Below are positions 37,737-47,671 of a DNA stretch of 64,000 bases, in pieces. The translations under genes were made by a program, and so were the position numbers. Within the stretch, counting starts at the first letter, position 1. Each line of letters opens with the position of its first letter. Under the pieces are notes generated by a model. That model was not told the DNA's origin, searched no databases, and worked only from the letters and a program-made list of their open reading frames with translations. The DNA lies in assembly GCF_000607165.1 (NCBI RefSeq), contig NZ_JFZG01000008.1, positions 558,001 through 622,000 of the forward strand, written 5' to 3'. Source of the stretch: Ralstonia pickettii (lineage in GTDB: Bacteria; Pseudomonadota; Gammaproteobacteria; Burkholderiales; Burkholderiaceae).

Positions 37737-38135
37737 GACACGGTTCCTGTTCTGATCGCGCGCTTCAGTGGAAGGCAGCGAAGTGATGAATCGGAGGCGC
37801 GGATGGCACCTCCGGGGCACTCAATCGGGTGCAACTGAGTGTTGTGCAACGCACCATGCTATTGTAGTGCAATCAGGGTTTCCCCGTAAGTCTGGCGTCA
37901 GGCTTTCCGCAGGATTTCCCGATAAATCATTGATTTAGCGCATCCGAGCACGGCTTCCAGCGGTGTGGTGCGACAACAACGTAAATGCTGCGCCGCGCAA
38001 AAGCGAGGGAGGGCACGCTTTTCAGGTGCTGGGCGCGTTACATCACCACTCGAAGCGCGATCCCCGCTCGTAACGCCGCTCAACAATAGCCGTGCGAAGA
38101 TGCGCCATCAAGACGCCCCAGCCTCCTGATTTTCC
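37737..38135. other. gene-free region between the GNAT gene and kefF-like gene
   Basis: No credible gene is seen in this 399-bp stretch between divergent genes. It must contain promoters for both directions. Three TGCAA blocks (about 37831-37873; two of them GTGCAAC) are spaced about 15 to 25 bp apart and could be repeated binding sites, but no known consensus fits. Confidence 0.4.
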
Positions 38136-38687
38136 ATGACGCCCTCGCGCATTCTTGTGATCTACGCGCATCCTGCGCCGCGCCGTTCGCGCGCCAACAA
38201 GCCGCTCGCGCGTGCGCTGGCCAGCCTGCCCGGCGTGGCCATGCACGATCTCTATCGCCATTACCCCGATTTCGACATCGACGTGCGCCACGAGCAGGAG
38301 GCGGTGGAAGCTGCGGAGCTGATCGTCTTCCAGTTTCCGGTGCAGTGGTACGCCACGCCGTCGCTGCTCAAGGAGTGGATCGACGTGGTTCTGGAGATGG
38401 GCTGGGCCTACGGGCCGGACGGCACCGCCTTGCGCGGCAAGCATCTGATGGTGCTGGCCACTACTGGCGGCCGTGCCCATTCCTACAACCCGGATGGCAT
38501 CCACGGCCACACGTTCGACATGTTCCTGCTGCCGCTGCAGCAGACCGCCGCGCTGTGCGGCATGCAATGGCAGCCGCCGCATGTGCTGCACGACGCTGAC
38601 GACGTGCCTGCCGACGTCATCGACGCCCATATCGCCGAGGTGCGCGCCGCGCTGCAACCCTGGCTCCCGACCGACGCCGTCACCTGA
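38136..38687 (+). CDS. kefF: NAD(P)H oxidoreductase, KefF-like
   Basis: This 183-residue flavodoxin-fold quinone oxidoreductase has FQFPVQWYATPSLLKEWIDVVLEMGWAYGPDGTALRGK (split family block) and TTGGRAHSYNPDG. In enteric bacteria KefF is the regulatory partner of the KefC potassium/proton antiporter, which is activated by glutathione adducts of electrophiles. The gene lies 23 bp upstream of a kefC-like gene on the same strand. No clear Shine-Dalgarno sequence precedes the ATG. Confidence 0.85.
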   Translation: MTPSRILVIYAHPAPRRSRANKPLARALASLPGVAMHDLYRHYPDFDIDVRHEQEAVEAAELIVFQFPVQWYATPSLLKEWIDVVLEMGWAYGPDGTALRGKHLMVLATTGGRAHSYNPDGIHGHTFDMFLLPLQQTAALCGMQWQPPHVLHDADDVPADVIDAHIAEVRAALQPWLPTDAVT

Positions 38688-38710
38688 GGTTTCCGACTTC
38701 TTCCTTGCCC

Positions 38711-40651
38711 ATGCAATCGCACGATCTGCTCGTCAATTTCGTCATCTACCTGGCCGCGGCCGTGGCGGCAGTGCCGTTGGCGCGTCGGCTGGGGCTGGGC
38801 TCGGTGCTCGGCTATTTGCTGGCCGGGGTGATCGTGGGGCCGTGGGGCTTGCGGCTCATCACCAATGTGCAGTCGATTCTGGATTTCTCGGAATTCGGCG
38901 TCGTGCTGATGATGTTTGTGATTGGCCTGGAGCTGGAGCCGGCGCGGCTGTGGTCGCTGCGGCGCAGCATCTTCGGTTACGGCGGGCTGCAGATTGTGGT
39001 GTGCGCGCTGGCCGTCGGGCTGGCGGTCATGGCGGTGGGCCACCCGTGGCGCGCGGCTGTGGTGGCGGGGCTGGGGCTGGCGCTGTCGTCCACGGCGATT
39101 GCGCTGGCCACGCTCTCCGAGCGCAACCTCATGCGCACGCCCGCTGGCACGGCCAGCTTCGGCATTCTGCTGTTCCAGGACATTGCGGCCATCCCGATGA
39201 TCGCGCTGCTGCCGTTGCTGGCGACCGAGGCAAGCGACGCGTCCGACGGCCATAGCTGGGTGGCTGCGGCCAAGGCGGTGGGCGTGGTGGCTGCCGTGAT
39301 CTTTGGCGGCCGCACGCTGTTGCGGCCGGTGCTGCGCGCCATTGCCCGCACCAACATGCGCGAGATGTTCACTTCGTTCTCGCTGCTCCTGGTGGTGGGC
39401 ATTGCGCTGCTGATGCACAGCGTCGGCTTGTCGATGGCGCTGGGTGCTTTCATTGCCGGAGTGCTGCTGGCCGATTCCGAATACCGTCACGCGCTCGAAA
39501 CCGATATCGAGCCATTCAAGGGGCTGCTGCTCGGCTTGTTCTTCCTGGCCGTTGGCATGTCGATCGATTTTGGCGTGCTGATGCGCCAGCCGCTGGCCGT
39601 GATCGGGCTGGTTGCGGTGTTCCTGGCGGTGAAGATTGGCGCGCTGCGCCTGCTTGCCACCCGCTTTGGCATTGCGCGTGGGCAGGCGTGGCTGTTTGCC
39701 TTCCTGCTCTCGCAAGGCGGTGAATTTGCATTCGTGGTGTTCGGCCCTGGTGTGGCCGGCAACGTGCTGGGTGCGGAGACCGCCGCTGCGCTCAACCTCG
39801 TGGTGGCGCTGTCGATGGCCGCGACGCCATTGCTCCTGCTGCTGCACGACAAGGTGCTGGTACCGCGTCTGATGGACGGAAAGAAGCGCGCACCCGACGC
39901 CATCGACCCACAGGACAACCAGGTCATCATCGCGGGCTTCGGCCGTTTCGGGCAGATCGTCGGCCGCATGCTGTACAGCCAGGGCTACAGCGCGACCGTG
40001 CTCGATCACGACCCGGACCAGATCGACATGCTGCGCCGCTTCGGCTTCAAGGTCTTCTACGGCGACGCCACGCGCATGGACCTGCTGGAAACCGCCGGCG
40101 CCGACAAGGCCAGCATGATGGTTGTCGCCATCGATGACATGGAGACCAACCTGGAGGTGGTCGACCGTGTGCGCGAGCGTTTTCCGCACCTGAAGCTGTA
40201 CGTGCGGGCGCGCAACGTGTCGCACGTGTACCAACTGCGCGACCGCGGCGTGGAAGTGATCGAGCGGGAGATGTTCGAGGGCTCGCTCATGCTCAGCCGC
40301 CGGGTGCTGGAAGGGCTGGGCAAGGAGCCGTACGAAGCGCACCGCATCGCGCAGACGTTCCGCCGCCATACGCTCAATTCAATGGAGCAGGTCTACCCGG
40401 TTTACCGCGACCAGAAGAAGCTTGTGTCCCTTGCACAGCAGGGGCGCGACGAACTGGCCGAAATGTTCCAGCGCGACCGCACCCAGCGCAAGCGCCTGCG
40501 CGAATCCGGCCTGCCATGGGGCGAGGGCGACGTCCATAGCGACGTGGAAAGCACGCAGCCTGATAGCGATCTGGCCAACGAGGTCGACGGCAGTGACGCC
40601 GAAACCCCGATCGATTGCCCCGCGCGCGCAGGTCTCCGCCGAGACGGCTGA
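38711..40651 (+). CDS. kefC: glutathione-regulated potassium-efflux antiporter, KefC-like
   Basis: This 646-residue protein has about twelve membrane segments of the cation:proton antiporter-2 family (GYLLAGVIVGPWGLRLITN, FLLSQGGEFAFVVFGPG). A C-terminal RCK/TrkA-N domain follows with the Rossmann glycine motif IAGFGRFGQIVGRML and an Asp in VLDHDPDQ. The last about 60 residues are hydrophilic and variable. It exports K+ for protons under electrophile stress. Start 38711 is preferred. It lies directly after the KefF-like gene, which should be its activator. Confidence 0.93.
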   Translation: MQSHDLLVNFVIYLAAAVAAVPLARRLGLGSVLGYLLAGVIVGPWGLRLITNVQSILDFSEFGVVLMMFVIGLELEPARLWSLRRSIFGYGGLQIVVCALAVGLAVMAVGHPWRAAVVAGLGLALSSTAIALATLSERNLMRTPAGTASFGILLFQDIAAIPMIALLPLLATEASDASDGHSWVAAAKAVGVVAAVIFGGRTLLRPVLRAIARTNMREMFTSFSLLLVVGIALLMHSVGLSMALGAFIAGVLLADSEYRHALETDIEPFKGLLLGLFFLAVGMSIDFGVLMRQPLAVIGLVAVFLAVKIGALRLLATRFGIARGQAWLFAFLLSQGGEFAFVVFGPGVAGNVLGAETAAALNLVVALSMAATPLLLLLHDKVLVPRLMDGKKRAPDAIDPQDNQVIIAGFGRFGQIVGRMLYSQGYSATVLDHDPDQIDMLRRFGFKVFYGDATRMDLLETAGADKASMMVVAIDDMETNLEVVDRVRERFPHLKLYVRARNVSHVYQLRDRGVEVIEREMFEGSLMLSRRVLEGLGKEPYEAHRIAQTFRRHTLNSMEQVYPVYRDQKKLVSLAQQGRDELAEMFQRDRTQRKRLRESGLPWGEGDVHSDVESTQPDSDLANEVDGSDAETPIDCPARAGLRRDG

Positions 40652-40704
40652 CTCGCGCCGGTTACGGACGCGATTCATGCGCAAGCAGCGCGAACAAATA
40701 AAAA

Positions 40705-40725
40705 AGGAGCGCTTTCGGCGCTCCT
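40705..40725 (-). terminator. intrinsic terminator for the DUF1835-like gene
   Basis: AGGAGCGC and GCGCTCCT form an 8-bp stem around TTTCG, with an A-run on the left that gives a U-tract on minus-strand transcripts. Confidence 0.8.
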
Positions 40726-40753
40726 CGGGGCAGATCCAGGTTTCGGGTGGCAC

Positions 40754-41548
40754 TTACACGGCCACGCTCACATTGCGACGCAGTTCGCAGGTGCTGAGCG
40801 AATCGGCCTCGCCGCGTAGCAGCAACTGACCGTTGCCGACCAGTTCGCGGCAGCGCCAGAAGACGAACCAGTCGCTGGCGAGCAGCCCGTCGATGGCGCC
40901 CATGATGCTGCCGACCACGTCGCGGGCGCTGGCCCAGTCGGTGGGAACGTGCTCCAGGATCACTTCATCCACCGTGCCGTACGACACCGGCACCAGCGTG
41001 TTGCCTTTCCACAGCCGCGTATCGGCGTTTTCGCGCACGGTCTGCTGCCATTCGTAGGCCAGGCGGCCGATGCGCAGCACTGATACCGGCGCGATGGTCG
41101 AAAACCGCCGCGCCAGCCGGGCGCCCGAATACATGCCGATGGTCGTCAGCGGGCCTTGACCGTTGGGCGCCTCAAGTTCGCGCACATCCATGCCGACTTC
41201 ATTGATGCGCTGGGGCGCTTGGTGCAGGTGAAACGCCACGCGGCGCAGCATGAGCTGGTCCGACGCGCTTTGGCCGTGCCAGATGGCGACTTCCGTGGTG
41301 GCATCGCGCAGATCGGCGAGCGACGCAAGTGCATCGCGCATCTCGGCGGCGAAGTCGATATTGCTGTTGGGCGCCACGCGCTGCCAGAAGCCGGAGCGCG
41401 CCATGGCGACGCTGTCGACGTCGACCAGCGGCCCGACGGCGAGATCGTCGCGCAGTACGACTACGGAATCGGGGCGGCCAGCCTGTGCGAGCGCCTGCTT
41501 GAGCGTGGCGCCGGCAACATCGCCGTTGACGACATGGATGTATTGCAT
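40754..41548 (-). CDS. DUF1835/DUF3658-like domain protein
   Basis: This is a 264-residue soluble protein. The N-terminus (MQYIHVVNGDVAGATLKQAL ... VVVLRDDLAVGPLVDVD) matches the DUF1835 pattern, with DUF3658-like sequence in the C-terminal part (LGVPVSYGTVDEVILEHVP-like region). No catalytic assignment is established. No operon partner is seen, since it is convergent with kefC and divergent from the peptidase gene. Confidence 0.7.
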   Translation of the reverse strand: MQYIHVVNGDVAGATLKQALAQAGRPDSVVVLRDDLAVGPLVDVDSVAMARSGFWQRVAPNSNIDFAAEMRDALASLADLRDATTEVAIWHGQSASDQLMLRRVAFHLHQAPQRINEVGMDVRELEAPNGQGPLTTIGMYSGARLARRFSTIAPVSVLRIGRLAYEWQQTVRENADTRLWKGNTLVPVSYGTVDEVILEHVPTDWASARDVVGSIMGAIDGLLASDWFVFWRCRELVGNGQLLLRGEADSLSTCELRRNVSVAV

Positions 41549-41731
41549 GGCAGCAATTGTAGCGAGAGTGTCAGCCCGGCGCTTTCGTTTTACGCATCTC
41601 TATCAGTATTCCTTTGCGCGGTGTCATGCGCCTACCCAAAGGGGGGATAGCCCTCGGGCAACGCTCAGGCGGGCGTGCGAAAATCGCCGTTTTGTTGCAG
41701 ACCATAACTAAGAACAGGTGAGGAAACATTC

Positions 41732-43042
41732 ATGAGAGCCCCGTTGCTGCCCAAGGGCGTGCGCCCTGCAGTGCTCGCCGTCATCGCAATGGTGGGTGCG
41801 CTGGCTGCCGGCCAGGCCGCCGCCGTGCCGCCGGCTGAAATCTACAAGCGTGCCCAGCAGGAAAAACCGGCGCTGATCGACACCATGAAGACATTGGTCT
41901 CGATCGAATCGGGCAGCAAGGACATCGAAGGCCTGGACAAGATTGCCGGCGTGATCGCCGAGCGCCTGCGCGGCATGGGCGGCGACGTAAAGCTCATCGA
42001 CCCCAGCGACCATGCCTACCGCATGGCCGACACGCCCGAGAAGATCGGCAAGATGGTGCTTGCGCGCTTCAAGGGCGAGGGCAAGCGCAACATCATGCTG
42101 ATCGCGCACATGGATACCGTGTACTTGAAGGGCATGCTTGCGCACCAGCCATTCCGCATCGACGGTGAGCGCGCCTACGGCCTGGGCATTGCCGACGACA
42201 AGAACGGCGTGGCGGTCATCCTGCACACGGTATCGATCCTGCAGGCCGTCAACTTCAAGCAGTACGGCACGCTCACGGTGCTGATCAACGGCGATGAGGA
42301 GATCAGCTCGCCGGGCGCGCGGGCCATGCAGGCCAAGCTGGGTGCCGAGCAGGACGCCGTGTTCTCGTGTGAAGGCACGCGCGTGACCTCCGACAAGCTG
42401 TCGCTGGCCACCAGCGGCATCGGCGCGATCCTGCTGGATGTGAAGGGCAAGGCTTCACACGCGGGCGGCGCGCCGGAACAGGGCCGCAACGCGCTGTACG
42501 AGCTGTCGCACCAGATCCTGCAGATGCGCGATCTGTCCAAGCCTGATACCGGCCTGAAGGTGAATTGGACGGTGGCGCAGGCGGGCACCAACCGCAACGT
42601 GATCCCCGCCGTGGCCAGCGCCCAGGCCGACGTGCGCTTGCTGCGGGCGGCTGATGCCGACAAGCTGGAAGAGGTGGTCAACGAGCGCATCAAGAACAAG
42701 CTGATTCCGGATACCCTGGTCTCGGCCCGGTTCGAGCGCCGCCGCCCGCCGCTGGAAGCCACGCCGGCGTCGCGCGCGCTGGCCGAGCACGCCCAGAAGA
42801 TCTATGGCGAACTCGGCAAGACGCTGGAGATTGACGACAAGGCCGAAGGCGGAGGCACCGATGCCGCGTTTGCCGCCTCGAAAACCAAGGCGCCCGTGAT
42901 CGAGCGCTTCGGTCTGGCGAGCTTTGGCGCGCACTCGAATGACGCCGAATATGTCGACCTGAACTCCATCGTGCCGCGCCTGTACCTGTTGACGCGCATG
43001 GTCATGGATGTGTCGCGCGATCGCGTCGGCCCGGCCAGGTAA
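41732..43042 (+). CDS. secreted M20 metallopeptidase, glutamate carboxypeptidase type
   Basis: This is a 436-residue zinc peptidase. A signal peptide (about residues 1-31, ...GALAAGQAAA) is followed by the metal and catalytic residues: LIAHMDTVYLKG (His and Asp), GIADDKNGVAV (bridging Asp), INGDEEISSPGA (catalytic Glu and metal Glu), and the dimerisation segment GKASHAGGAPEQGRNAL. The pattern matches carboxypeptidase G2, which removes C-terminal Glu from folates and peptides in the periplasm. Specificity is inference. GAGGAAAC precedes the ATG. Confidence 0.92.
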   Translation: MRAPLLPKGVRPAVLAVIAMVGALAAGQAAAVPPAEIYKRAQQEKPALIDTMKTLVSIESGSKDIEGLDKIAGVIAERLRGMGGDVKLIDPSDHAYRMADTPEKIGKMVLARFKGEGKRNIMLIAHMDTVYLKGMLAHQPFRIDGERAYGLGIADDKNGVAVILHTVSILQAVNFKQYGTLTVLINGDEEISSPGARAMQAKLGAEQDAVFSCEGTRVTSDKLSLATSGIGAILLDVKGKASHAGGAPEQGRNALYELSHQILQMRDLSKPDTGLKVNWTVAQAGTNRNVIPAVASAQADVRLLRAADADKLEEVVNERIKNKLIPDTLVSARFERRRPPLEATPASRALAEHAQKIYGELGKTLEIDDKAEGGGTDAAFAASKTKAPVIERFGLASFGAHSNDAEYVDLNSIVPRLYLLTRMVMDVSRDRVGPAR

Positions 43043-43205
43043 CCGCACTGCAACGCGGCGCGTAAGCCTTACACGCGCCGCAGCAATTCCCCCTCGCGAA
43101 GCCACTGTTCGGTGGTTTCCCAACGCCCGGGTGCCGGGTATTCCGCTTGCTTTCCCCTGACGCATGTCCCCAGCTACGGCCGCCCCGGCCGGTGGAGCGC
43201 GCGCC

Positions 43206-43946
43206 ATGTCCGAACATCCCTTAGCAGCATCGAATGACCCCGCCAACGACCCGGATGGGCCGCCTGCGCGCCCGAGCCGGCGCGGCTTCCTGCAGGGCGC
43301 AGCAGCCGCGGCCTCGGCGTTTGCGTTGCCGCACGAGTCGGCCGGCGCGCGCACTTCTGCGCCGGCCCCGGCACGTCCCGCTGCGTTGGCGCCGGCGCGG
43401 CCGGTATCGCTCAATATCAACGGCAAGCCGTATGCGTTGTCGCTGGAGCCGCGCGTCACGTTGCTCGATGCGCTGCGCGAAGTGCTGGGCCTGACCGGCA
43501 CCAAGAAAGGCTGCGACCGCGGCCAGTGCGGCGCGTGCACCGTCCTCATGAACGGCCGACGCATCAACAGCTGCCTGACGCTGGCGATCATGCACGAGGG
43601 CGAGACCATCACCACCGTCGAAGGATTGGCGCACGCGCAAGACGGCGTGGTCGACCGCGCGGCGCTGCATCCGGTGCAGGCCGCGTTTCTTGAGCACGAC
43701 GCGTTTCAGTGCGGATATTGCACGCCGGGGCAGATCTGCTCGGCGGTGGCCGTGCTAGAAGAGGCGCGCCGCGGTATGCCCAGCACGGTCACGTCGCCCG
43801 CGGCAATGGGCAATGACGGCCCCGTTTCGCTGACTGAAGATGAAATACGCGAGCGCATGAGCGGCAACCTCTGCCGCTGCGGCGCGTACCCCAACATCGT
43901 GGCGGCGATTCGCGTGGTGGCTGCCAAGTCTGGCAACGCTGCCTGA
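43206..43946 (+). CDS. paoA: periplasmic aldehyde oxidoreductase, 2Fe-2S subunit (PaoA-like)
   Basis: This 246-residue subunit has a twin-arginine signal (SRRGFLQGAAAA, residues 24 onward), so the folded complex is exported by Tat. A plant-type 2Fe-2S domain (CDRGQCGACTVLMNG) and a second cluster domain (CGYCTPGQI ... NLCRCGAYPN) are present. Start 43206 has GGTGGAG upstream; an earlier ATG at 43164 has none. It is first in a three-gene operon with the FAD and molybdopterin subunits. The complex oxidises aromatic or other aldehydes to acids in E. coli. Confidence 0.93.
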   Translation: MSEHPLAASNDPANDPDGPPARPSRRGFLQGAAAAASAFALPHESAGARTSAPAPARPAALAPARPVSLNINGKPYALSLEPRVTLLDALREVLGLTGTKKGCDRGQCGACTVLMNGRRINSCLTLAIMHEGETITTVEGLAHAQDGVVDRAALHPVQAAFLEHDAFQCGYCTPGQICSAVAVLEEARRGMPSTVTSPAAMGNDGPVSLTEDEIRERMSGNLCRCGAYPNIVAAIRVVAAKSGNAA

Positions 43947-43955
43947 GGAGCCGCC

Positions 43956-44996
43956 ATGCAATCGCTTGCCTATGACCGTGCGTCTTCCGTCGAAGCTGCC
44001 GTGCGCCTGGGCCATGAGCCGGGCGCCCGCTATATCGGCGGCGGGACGAACCTGCTGGACCTGATGAAGGGCGGCGTCGAGCAGCCCCAGCGGCTGGTGG
44101 ACGTGAGCCGCCTGCCGCTGGCGCAGATTCGCGCATTGCCCGACGGTGGCCTGCGCGTGGGTGCGATGGCGCGCAATGCTGATACGGCGGCGCATCCGCT
44201 GGTGCGCTCGCGGTATCCGCTCCTGAGCGAGGCGATCGTGTCGGGCGCGTCCGGGCAGCTCCGCAACATGGCCACCAACGGCGGCAACCTGATGCAGCGC
44301 ACACGCTGCCATTACTTCTACGACACAGCGTACCCGGCGTGCAATAAGCGGCAGCCCGGCTCCGGCTGTGCCGCGCGTGAGGGCTTCAACCGTATGCATG
44401 CCATCCTCGGTGCAAGCGAGGCGTGCGTGGCGACGCATCCGTCCGACATGGCTGTCGCGCTGGCCGCCCTGGATGCCACGGTGGTGGTGCATGGCGCGCA
44501 CGGTGAGCGGCGTATTCCCATCGAAGCGTTCCATCGGCTGCCGGAAGCGCACCCCGAAATCGACACGACACTCGGACCCGGCGAGCTGATCGTCGCTATC
44601 GACTTGCCGCCGCCGGTGTTCGGCACGCAGGTGCACTACCTGAAGGTGCGCGACCGCGCGAGCTATGCGTTTGCGCTGGTGTCGGCGGCTGCGGCGCTGG
44701 CGCTGCAGACGGATGGGCGGACGATTCGGGAGGCGCGCATTGCGCTTGGCGGCGTGGCGCACAAGCCGTGGCGCGCGCATGCGGCGGAGCAGATGCTGGC
44801 GGGGCAGGTGCTGGACGCGCAGTTGTTTGCCCAGGCCGGTGCACTGGCCATGCAGGGTGCGCAGCCGCTGCGTGACAACGGCTTCAAGGTGCCGCTCGCA
44901 CAGCGGGCGGTAGCACGCGCGCTGGCCGTGGCTGCCAATGCGACCAAGCCGACCAATGCGACCAATCCGACCAAGCCGACCGGAGGTGTGGCATGA
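43956..44996 (+). CDS. paoB: periplasmic aldehyde oxidoreductase, FAD subunit (PaoB-like)
   Basis: This 346-residue FAD-binding subunit has [16 protein letters not shown] (FAD pyrophosphate loop) and [39 protein letters not shown] (cysteine-rich insert seen in PaoB, split). It lies 9 bp after paoA and overlaps paoC by four bases. No signal peptide is present; the subunit is carried out with the Tat partner. The last 15 codons before GGVA are a 9-bp tandem repeat. Confidence 0.92.
   Translation: MQSLAYDRASSVEAAVRLGHEPGARYIGGGTNLLDLMKGGVEQPQRLVDVSRLPLAQIRALPDGGLRVGAMARNADTAAHPLVRSRYPLLSEAIVSGASGQLRNMATNGGNLMQRTRCHYFYDTAYPACNKRQPGSGCAAREGFNRMHAILGASEACVATHPSDMAVALAALDATVVVHGAHGERRIPIEAFHRLPEAHPEIDTTLGPGELIVAIDLPPPVFGTQVHYLKVRDRASYAFALVSAAAALALQTDGRTIREARIALGGVAHKPWRAHAAEQMLAGQVLDAQLFAQAGALAMQGAQPLRDNGFKVPLAQRAVARALAVAANATKPTNATNPTKPTGGVA
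44937..44981 (+). repeat. five 9-bp tandem repeats at the end of paoB
   Basis: Five units of AA(T/G)(G/C)CGACC encode [15 protein letters not shown]. They are in frame, so length variation would not disrupt the gene. Confidence 0.8.
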
Positions 44997-47191
44997 GCAA
45001 CGTCGGCAAACCGCTGGACCGCACGGACGGTCTGCTCAAAGTCACGGGCCAGGCGCGCTACTCCGCAGAGTTTCAGGTGCCGCGTCTGGTGCATGCGGTG
45101 CTGGTGCAGAGCACGGTGCCGGCCGGGCGCATCACGCGGGTCGATACCCACGTCGCGCAGGCCATGCCCGGCGTGCTGCTGGTGATGACGCACGAGAACG
45201 CACCTCGCCTGCCCAACGGCGGCAAGCCCGCGCTGGAACCACCGGCTGGACGCGCGCTTTCTTTGCTGCAGGACGATCAGGTGCATTACAACGGCCAGCC
45301 CGTTGCGCTGGTGGTGGGCGACACGCTGGAACACGCCCAGGCCGCAGCCCGCATGGTGCGCGTGGAGGTTGCCCAGCAGCCAGCGCGGCTCGATTTCGAA
45401 ACCGCCCGCGCCGATGCGCACTCGCCCGGCAAGGTGCAGACGCAATCGGCCGACACCACGCGCGGCGACATCGCTGCCGGCATGGCGCAGGCGGCGCGGC
45501 GCATCGAGGCCGTCTACGGGACGCCCATGGAAGCGCACAACCCCATGGAGCCGCACGCCACCATCGCCGTGTGGGAGGGCGATTCGCTCACGCTGTACGA
45601 CAGCACGCAATACGTCTCGGGCGTGCGCCGCACCGTCGCCAAGACGCTCGGCTTGTCGCCCGACAAGCTGCGCGTGATGTGCCCGTTCGTGGGTGGCGGA
45701 TTCGGCTGCAAGGGCTCGGTGTGGTCGCACGTGGTGTTGGCGGCGATGGCCGCGCGCCAGGCGGGGCGGCCCGTCAAGCTAGTGCTGGAACGCCCGCAGA
45801 TGTTCGGCCCGGTCGGCGGGCGCCCGCGCACCGAGCAGCGCATCGCCGTGGGCGCCGCCAGCGATGGCCGCTTCACTGCCATCTCGCATGATTCGCTGAC
45901 CACCACGTCGATGATCGAAGACTGGACCGAGCCGTGCGCCATCGTCACCCGCATGCTTTACGACACGCCCAACCAGCGGACCACGCATCGGCTCGCGCGG
46001 CTCAACATCGGCACGCCGACGTTCATGCGCGCACCTGGCGAAGCCACCGGCACGTTCGCACTGGAAGTGGCGCTGGATGAGATGGCGTACACGCTAGGGA
46101 TGGACCCCGTAGAACTGCGTTTGCGCAACGACGCCGCGCAAGACCCCGAGAAACGCATCCCGTGGTCGAGCAAATCGCTGGCGGCGTGCTACCGTGCCGG
46201 CGCCGAACGCTTCGGCTGGGCACGCCGCAACCCGCAGCCCGGCAGCATGCGCGAAGGCAATACACGCATCGGCTGGGGCATGGCCACGGCCACGTACCCC
46301 GCCAACCGCAGCGCGGCGGGTGCCACCGCGCGCTACCTGCCGGACGGCACGGCGCAGGTCGAATCGGGCTCGCAGGATCTGGGCACGGGCACCTACACGG
46401 TGATGACGCAGGTGGCCGCCGATGCCATGGGCATGCCCGTCGACCGCGTGCATTTCAGCCTGGGCGATACGCGCATGCCCGAGGCGCCGGTGTCGGGCGG
46501 CTCGCAGAGTGTGGCCAGCGTATCGCCCGCCGTGCAGGCCGCCGGCGCGCAGGCCCGCGACGCCTTGATTGCCGCGGCCATTGCCGATGCCAGTTCGCCG
46601 CTGCATGGGCTGGCCGCAAGCGAGATGACCGTGGCCGACGGCTTCTTGATGGCTCGCAGCGGTGCGCGTGAGCCCGTGGCCGCCGTGGTCGCGCGCCACG
46701 GCCGTCCCATCGAGGTGACCGCCAAGGTGCAGCCGGGCGAGGAGAAGCAGAAGTACTCAATGCACTCGTTCGGCGCGGTGTTTGCCGAGGTGCATGTCGA
46801 TGCGGACCTGGGCGTGATCCGCGTCTCGCGCATCGTGGCGAGCTACGGCGTGGGGCGGCTGCTCAACGCCAAGACGGGACGCAGCCAGCTCATGGGCGGC
46901 ATCGTGTGGGGCATGGGCATGGCGCTGTTCGAAGAGAGCCTGTTCGATACGCGCTACGGCCGCATCGTCAACAACAACCTGGCGGAGTACCACGTGCCCG
47001 TCAATGCCGATGTGCCCGACATCGACATCCTCGTGCTCGACGAGGCGGACCCGCACATCAACCCGCTGGGTGCCAAGGGCATTGGCGAGATCGGCATTAC
47101 CGGCGTGCCGGCAGCCATTGCCAACGCCGTTTATCACGCCACCGGCCGGCGCGTGCGCGAATTGCCGATCACGCTCGACAAGCTCATCTGA
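44993..47191 (+). CDS. paoC: periplasmic aldehyde oxidoreductase, molybdenum-binding subunit (PaoC-like)
   Basis: This 732-residue catalytic subunit of the xanthine-oxidase family binds molybdenum-pterin cytosine dinucleotide. Motifs are [57 protein letters not shown] (split) and the terminal [12 protein letters not shown], which contains the conserved catalytic Glu. It lacks a signal peptide. No paoD-like maturation gene is next to it (paoC is followed by a terminator and a minus-strand gene), so the MoCo chaperone should lie elsewhere. Confidence 0.93.
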   Translation: MSNVGKPLDRTDGLLKVTGQARYSAEFQVPRLVHAVLVQSTVPAGRITRVDTHVAQAMPGVLLVMTHENAPRLPNGGKPALEPPAGRALSLLQDDQVHYNGQPVALVVGDTLEHAQAAARMVRVEVAQQPARLDFETARADAHSPGKVQTQSADTTRGDIAAGMAQAARRIEAVYGTPMEAHNPMEPHATIAVWEGDSLTLYDSTQYVSGVRRTVAKTLGLSPDKLRVMCPFVGGGFGCKGSVWSHVVLAAMAARQAGRPVKLVLERPQMFGPVGGRPRTEQRIAVGAASDGRFTAISHDSLTTTSMIEDWTEPCAIVTRMLYDTPNQRTTHRLARLNIGTPTFMRAPGEATGTFALEVALDEMAYTLGMDPVELRLRNDAAQDPEKRIPWSSKSLAACYRAGAERFGWARRNPQPGSMREGNTRIGWGMATATYPANRSAAGATARYLPDGTAQVESGSQDLGTGTYTVMTQVAADAMGMPVDRVHFSLGDTRMPEAPVSGGSQSVASVSPAVQAAGAQARDALIAAAIADASSPLHGLAASEMTVADGFLMARSGAREPVAAVVARHGRPIEVTAKVQPGEEKQKYSMHSFGAVFAEVHVDADLGVIRVSRIVASYGVGRLLNAKTGRSQLMGGIVWGMGMALFEESLFDTRYGRIVNNNLAEYHVPVNADVPDIDILVLDEADPHINPLGAKGIGEIGITGVPAAIANAVYHATGRRVRELPITLDKLI

Positions 47192-47200
47192 GCGTGCATG

Positions 47201-47232
47201 AAAAAGCCCCGCTGGCGCATCACCAGCGGGGC
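47201..47232. terminator. terminator between paoC and the convergent small gene
   Basis: GCCCCGCTGG and CCAGCGGGGC form a perfect 10-bp stem, with an A-run on the left that gives a U-tract for minus-strand transcripts of the repeat-protein gene. For paoC it provides only a stem. Confidence 0.8.
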
Positions 47233-47326
47233 CAGAGTGGGCCAAGAGGCGGAAAACGGAGGATGCCTGGAGACCGGCCCGTAATTGATCAATGCGTGAC
47301 GAATGCAGTGAATGCCGTTCAGCGCA

Positions 47327-47611
47327 TCAATTCGGAACCGGGTACCCGTAGACCGTACCGCCGCCGTCGCGGGAGCGGCCGGCCGGGTCGCTGCGCATGC
47401 CGTCCGAATACGGATCGAAGCGGCCGCTGCGTGCGCCTTCTGTATACGTGTCGAAGCGTCCGGTGCGGGCACCGTCGCTATAGACGTCAAACCGTTCGGC
47501 CCGTGCATTCTGGCCGAACACTTCCACGCGGCTGGCCTGCGCCCAAGCGCTGCCCGCCGCGAGGGCTCCGACCGCCAACATGGCGGCCAACCCCATTTGC
47601 TTGAGTCGCAT
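47327..47611 (-). CDS. small secreted protein with RFDxY repeats
   Basis: This 94-residue protein has a signal peptide (MRLKQMGLAAMLAVGALAAG...AWA) and three 12-residue repeats of the form (A/T/S)xRFDxYxxGxR at residues 38-49, 50-61 and 62-73. They are rich in Arg, Asp and Gly, and a Gly-rich tail follows. I do not recognise the family. A good ribosome-binding site (AAGGAGTTCGCC) precedes the ATG. It is convergent with paoC. Confidence 0.75.
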   Translation of the reverse strand: MRLKQMGLAAMLAVGALAAGSAWAQASRVEVFGQNARAERFDVYSDGARTGRFDTYTEGARSGRFDPYSDGMRSDPAGRSRDGGGTVYGYPVPN

Positions 47612-47671
47612 GGCGAACTCCTTCTTCAACTGATTTTCGGTGTTGTTCGTGGTCATTTGATGTCCTGCCAC

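Noticed and set aside
38483-40369. Long minus-strand open frame opposite kefC
   Set aside because: It is rich in His, Gln and Arg, a typical antisense artefact of high-GC coding DNA.
44937-44981. Assembly artefact or mobile repeat at the end of paoB
   Set aside because: It is a simple in-frame 9-bp tandem repeat that keeps the paoB-paoC overlap intact.
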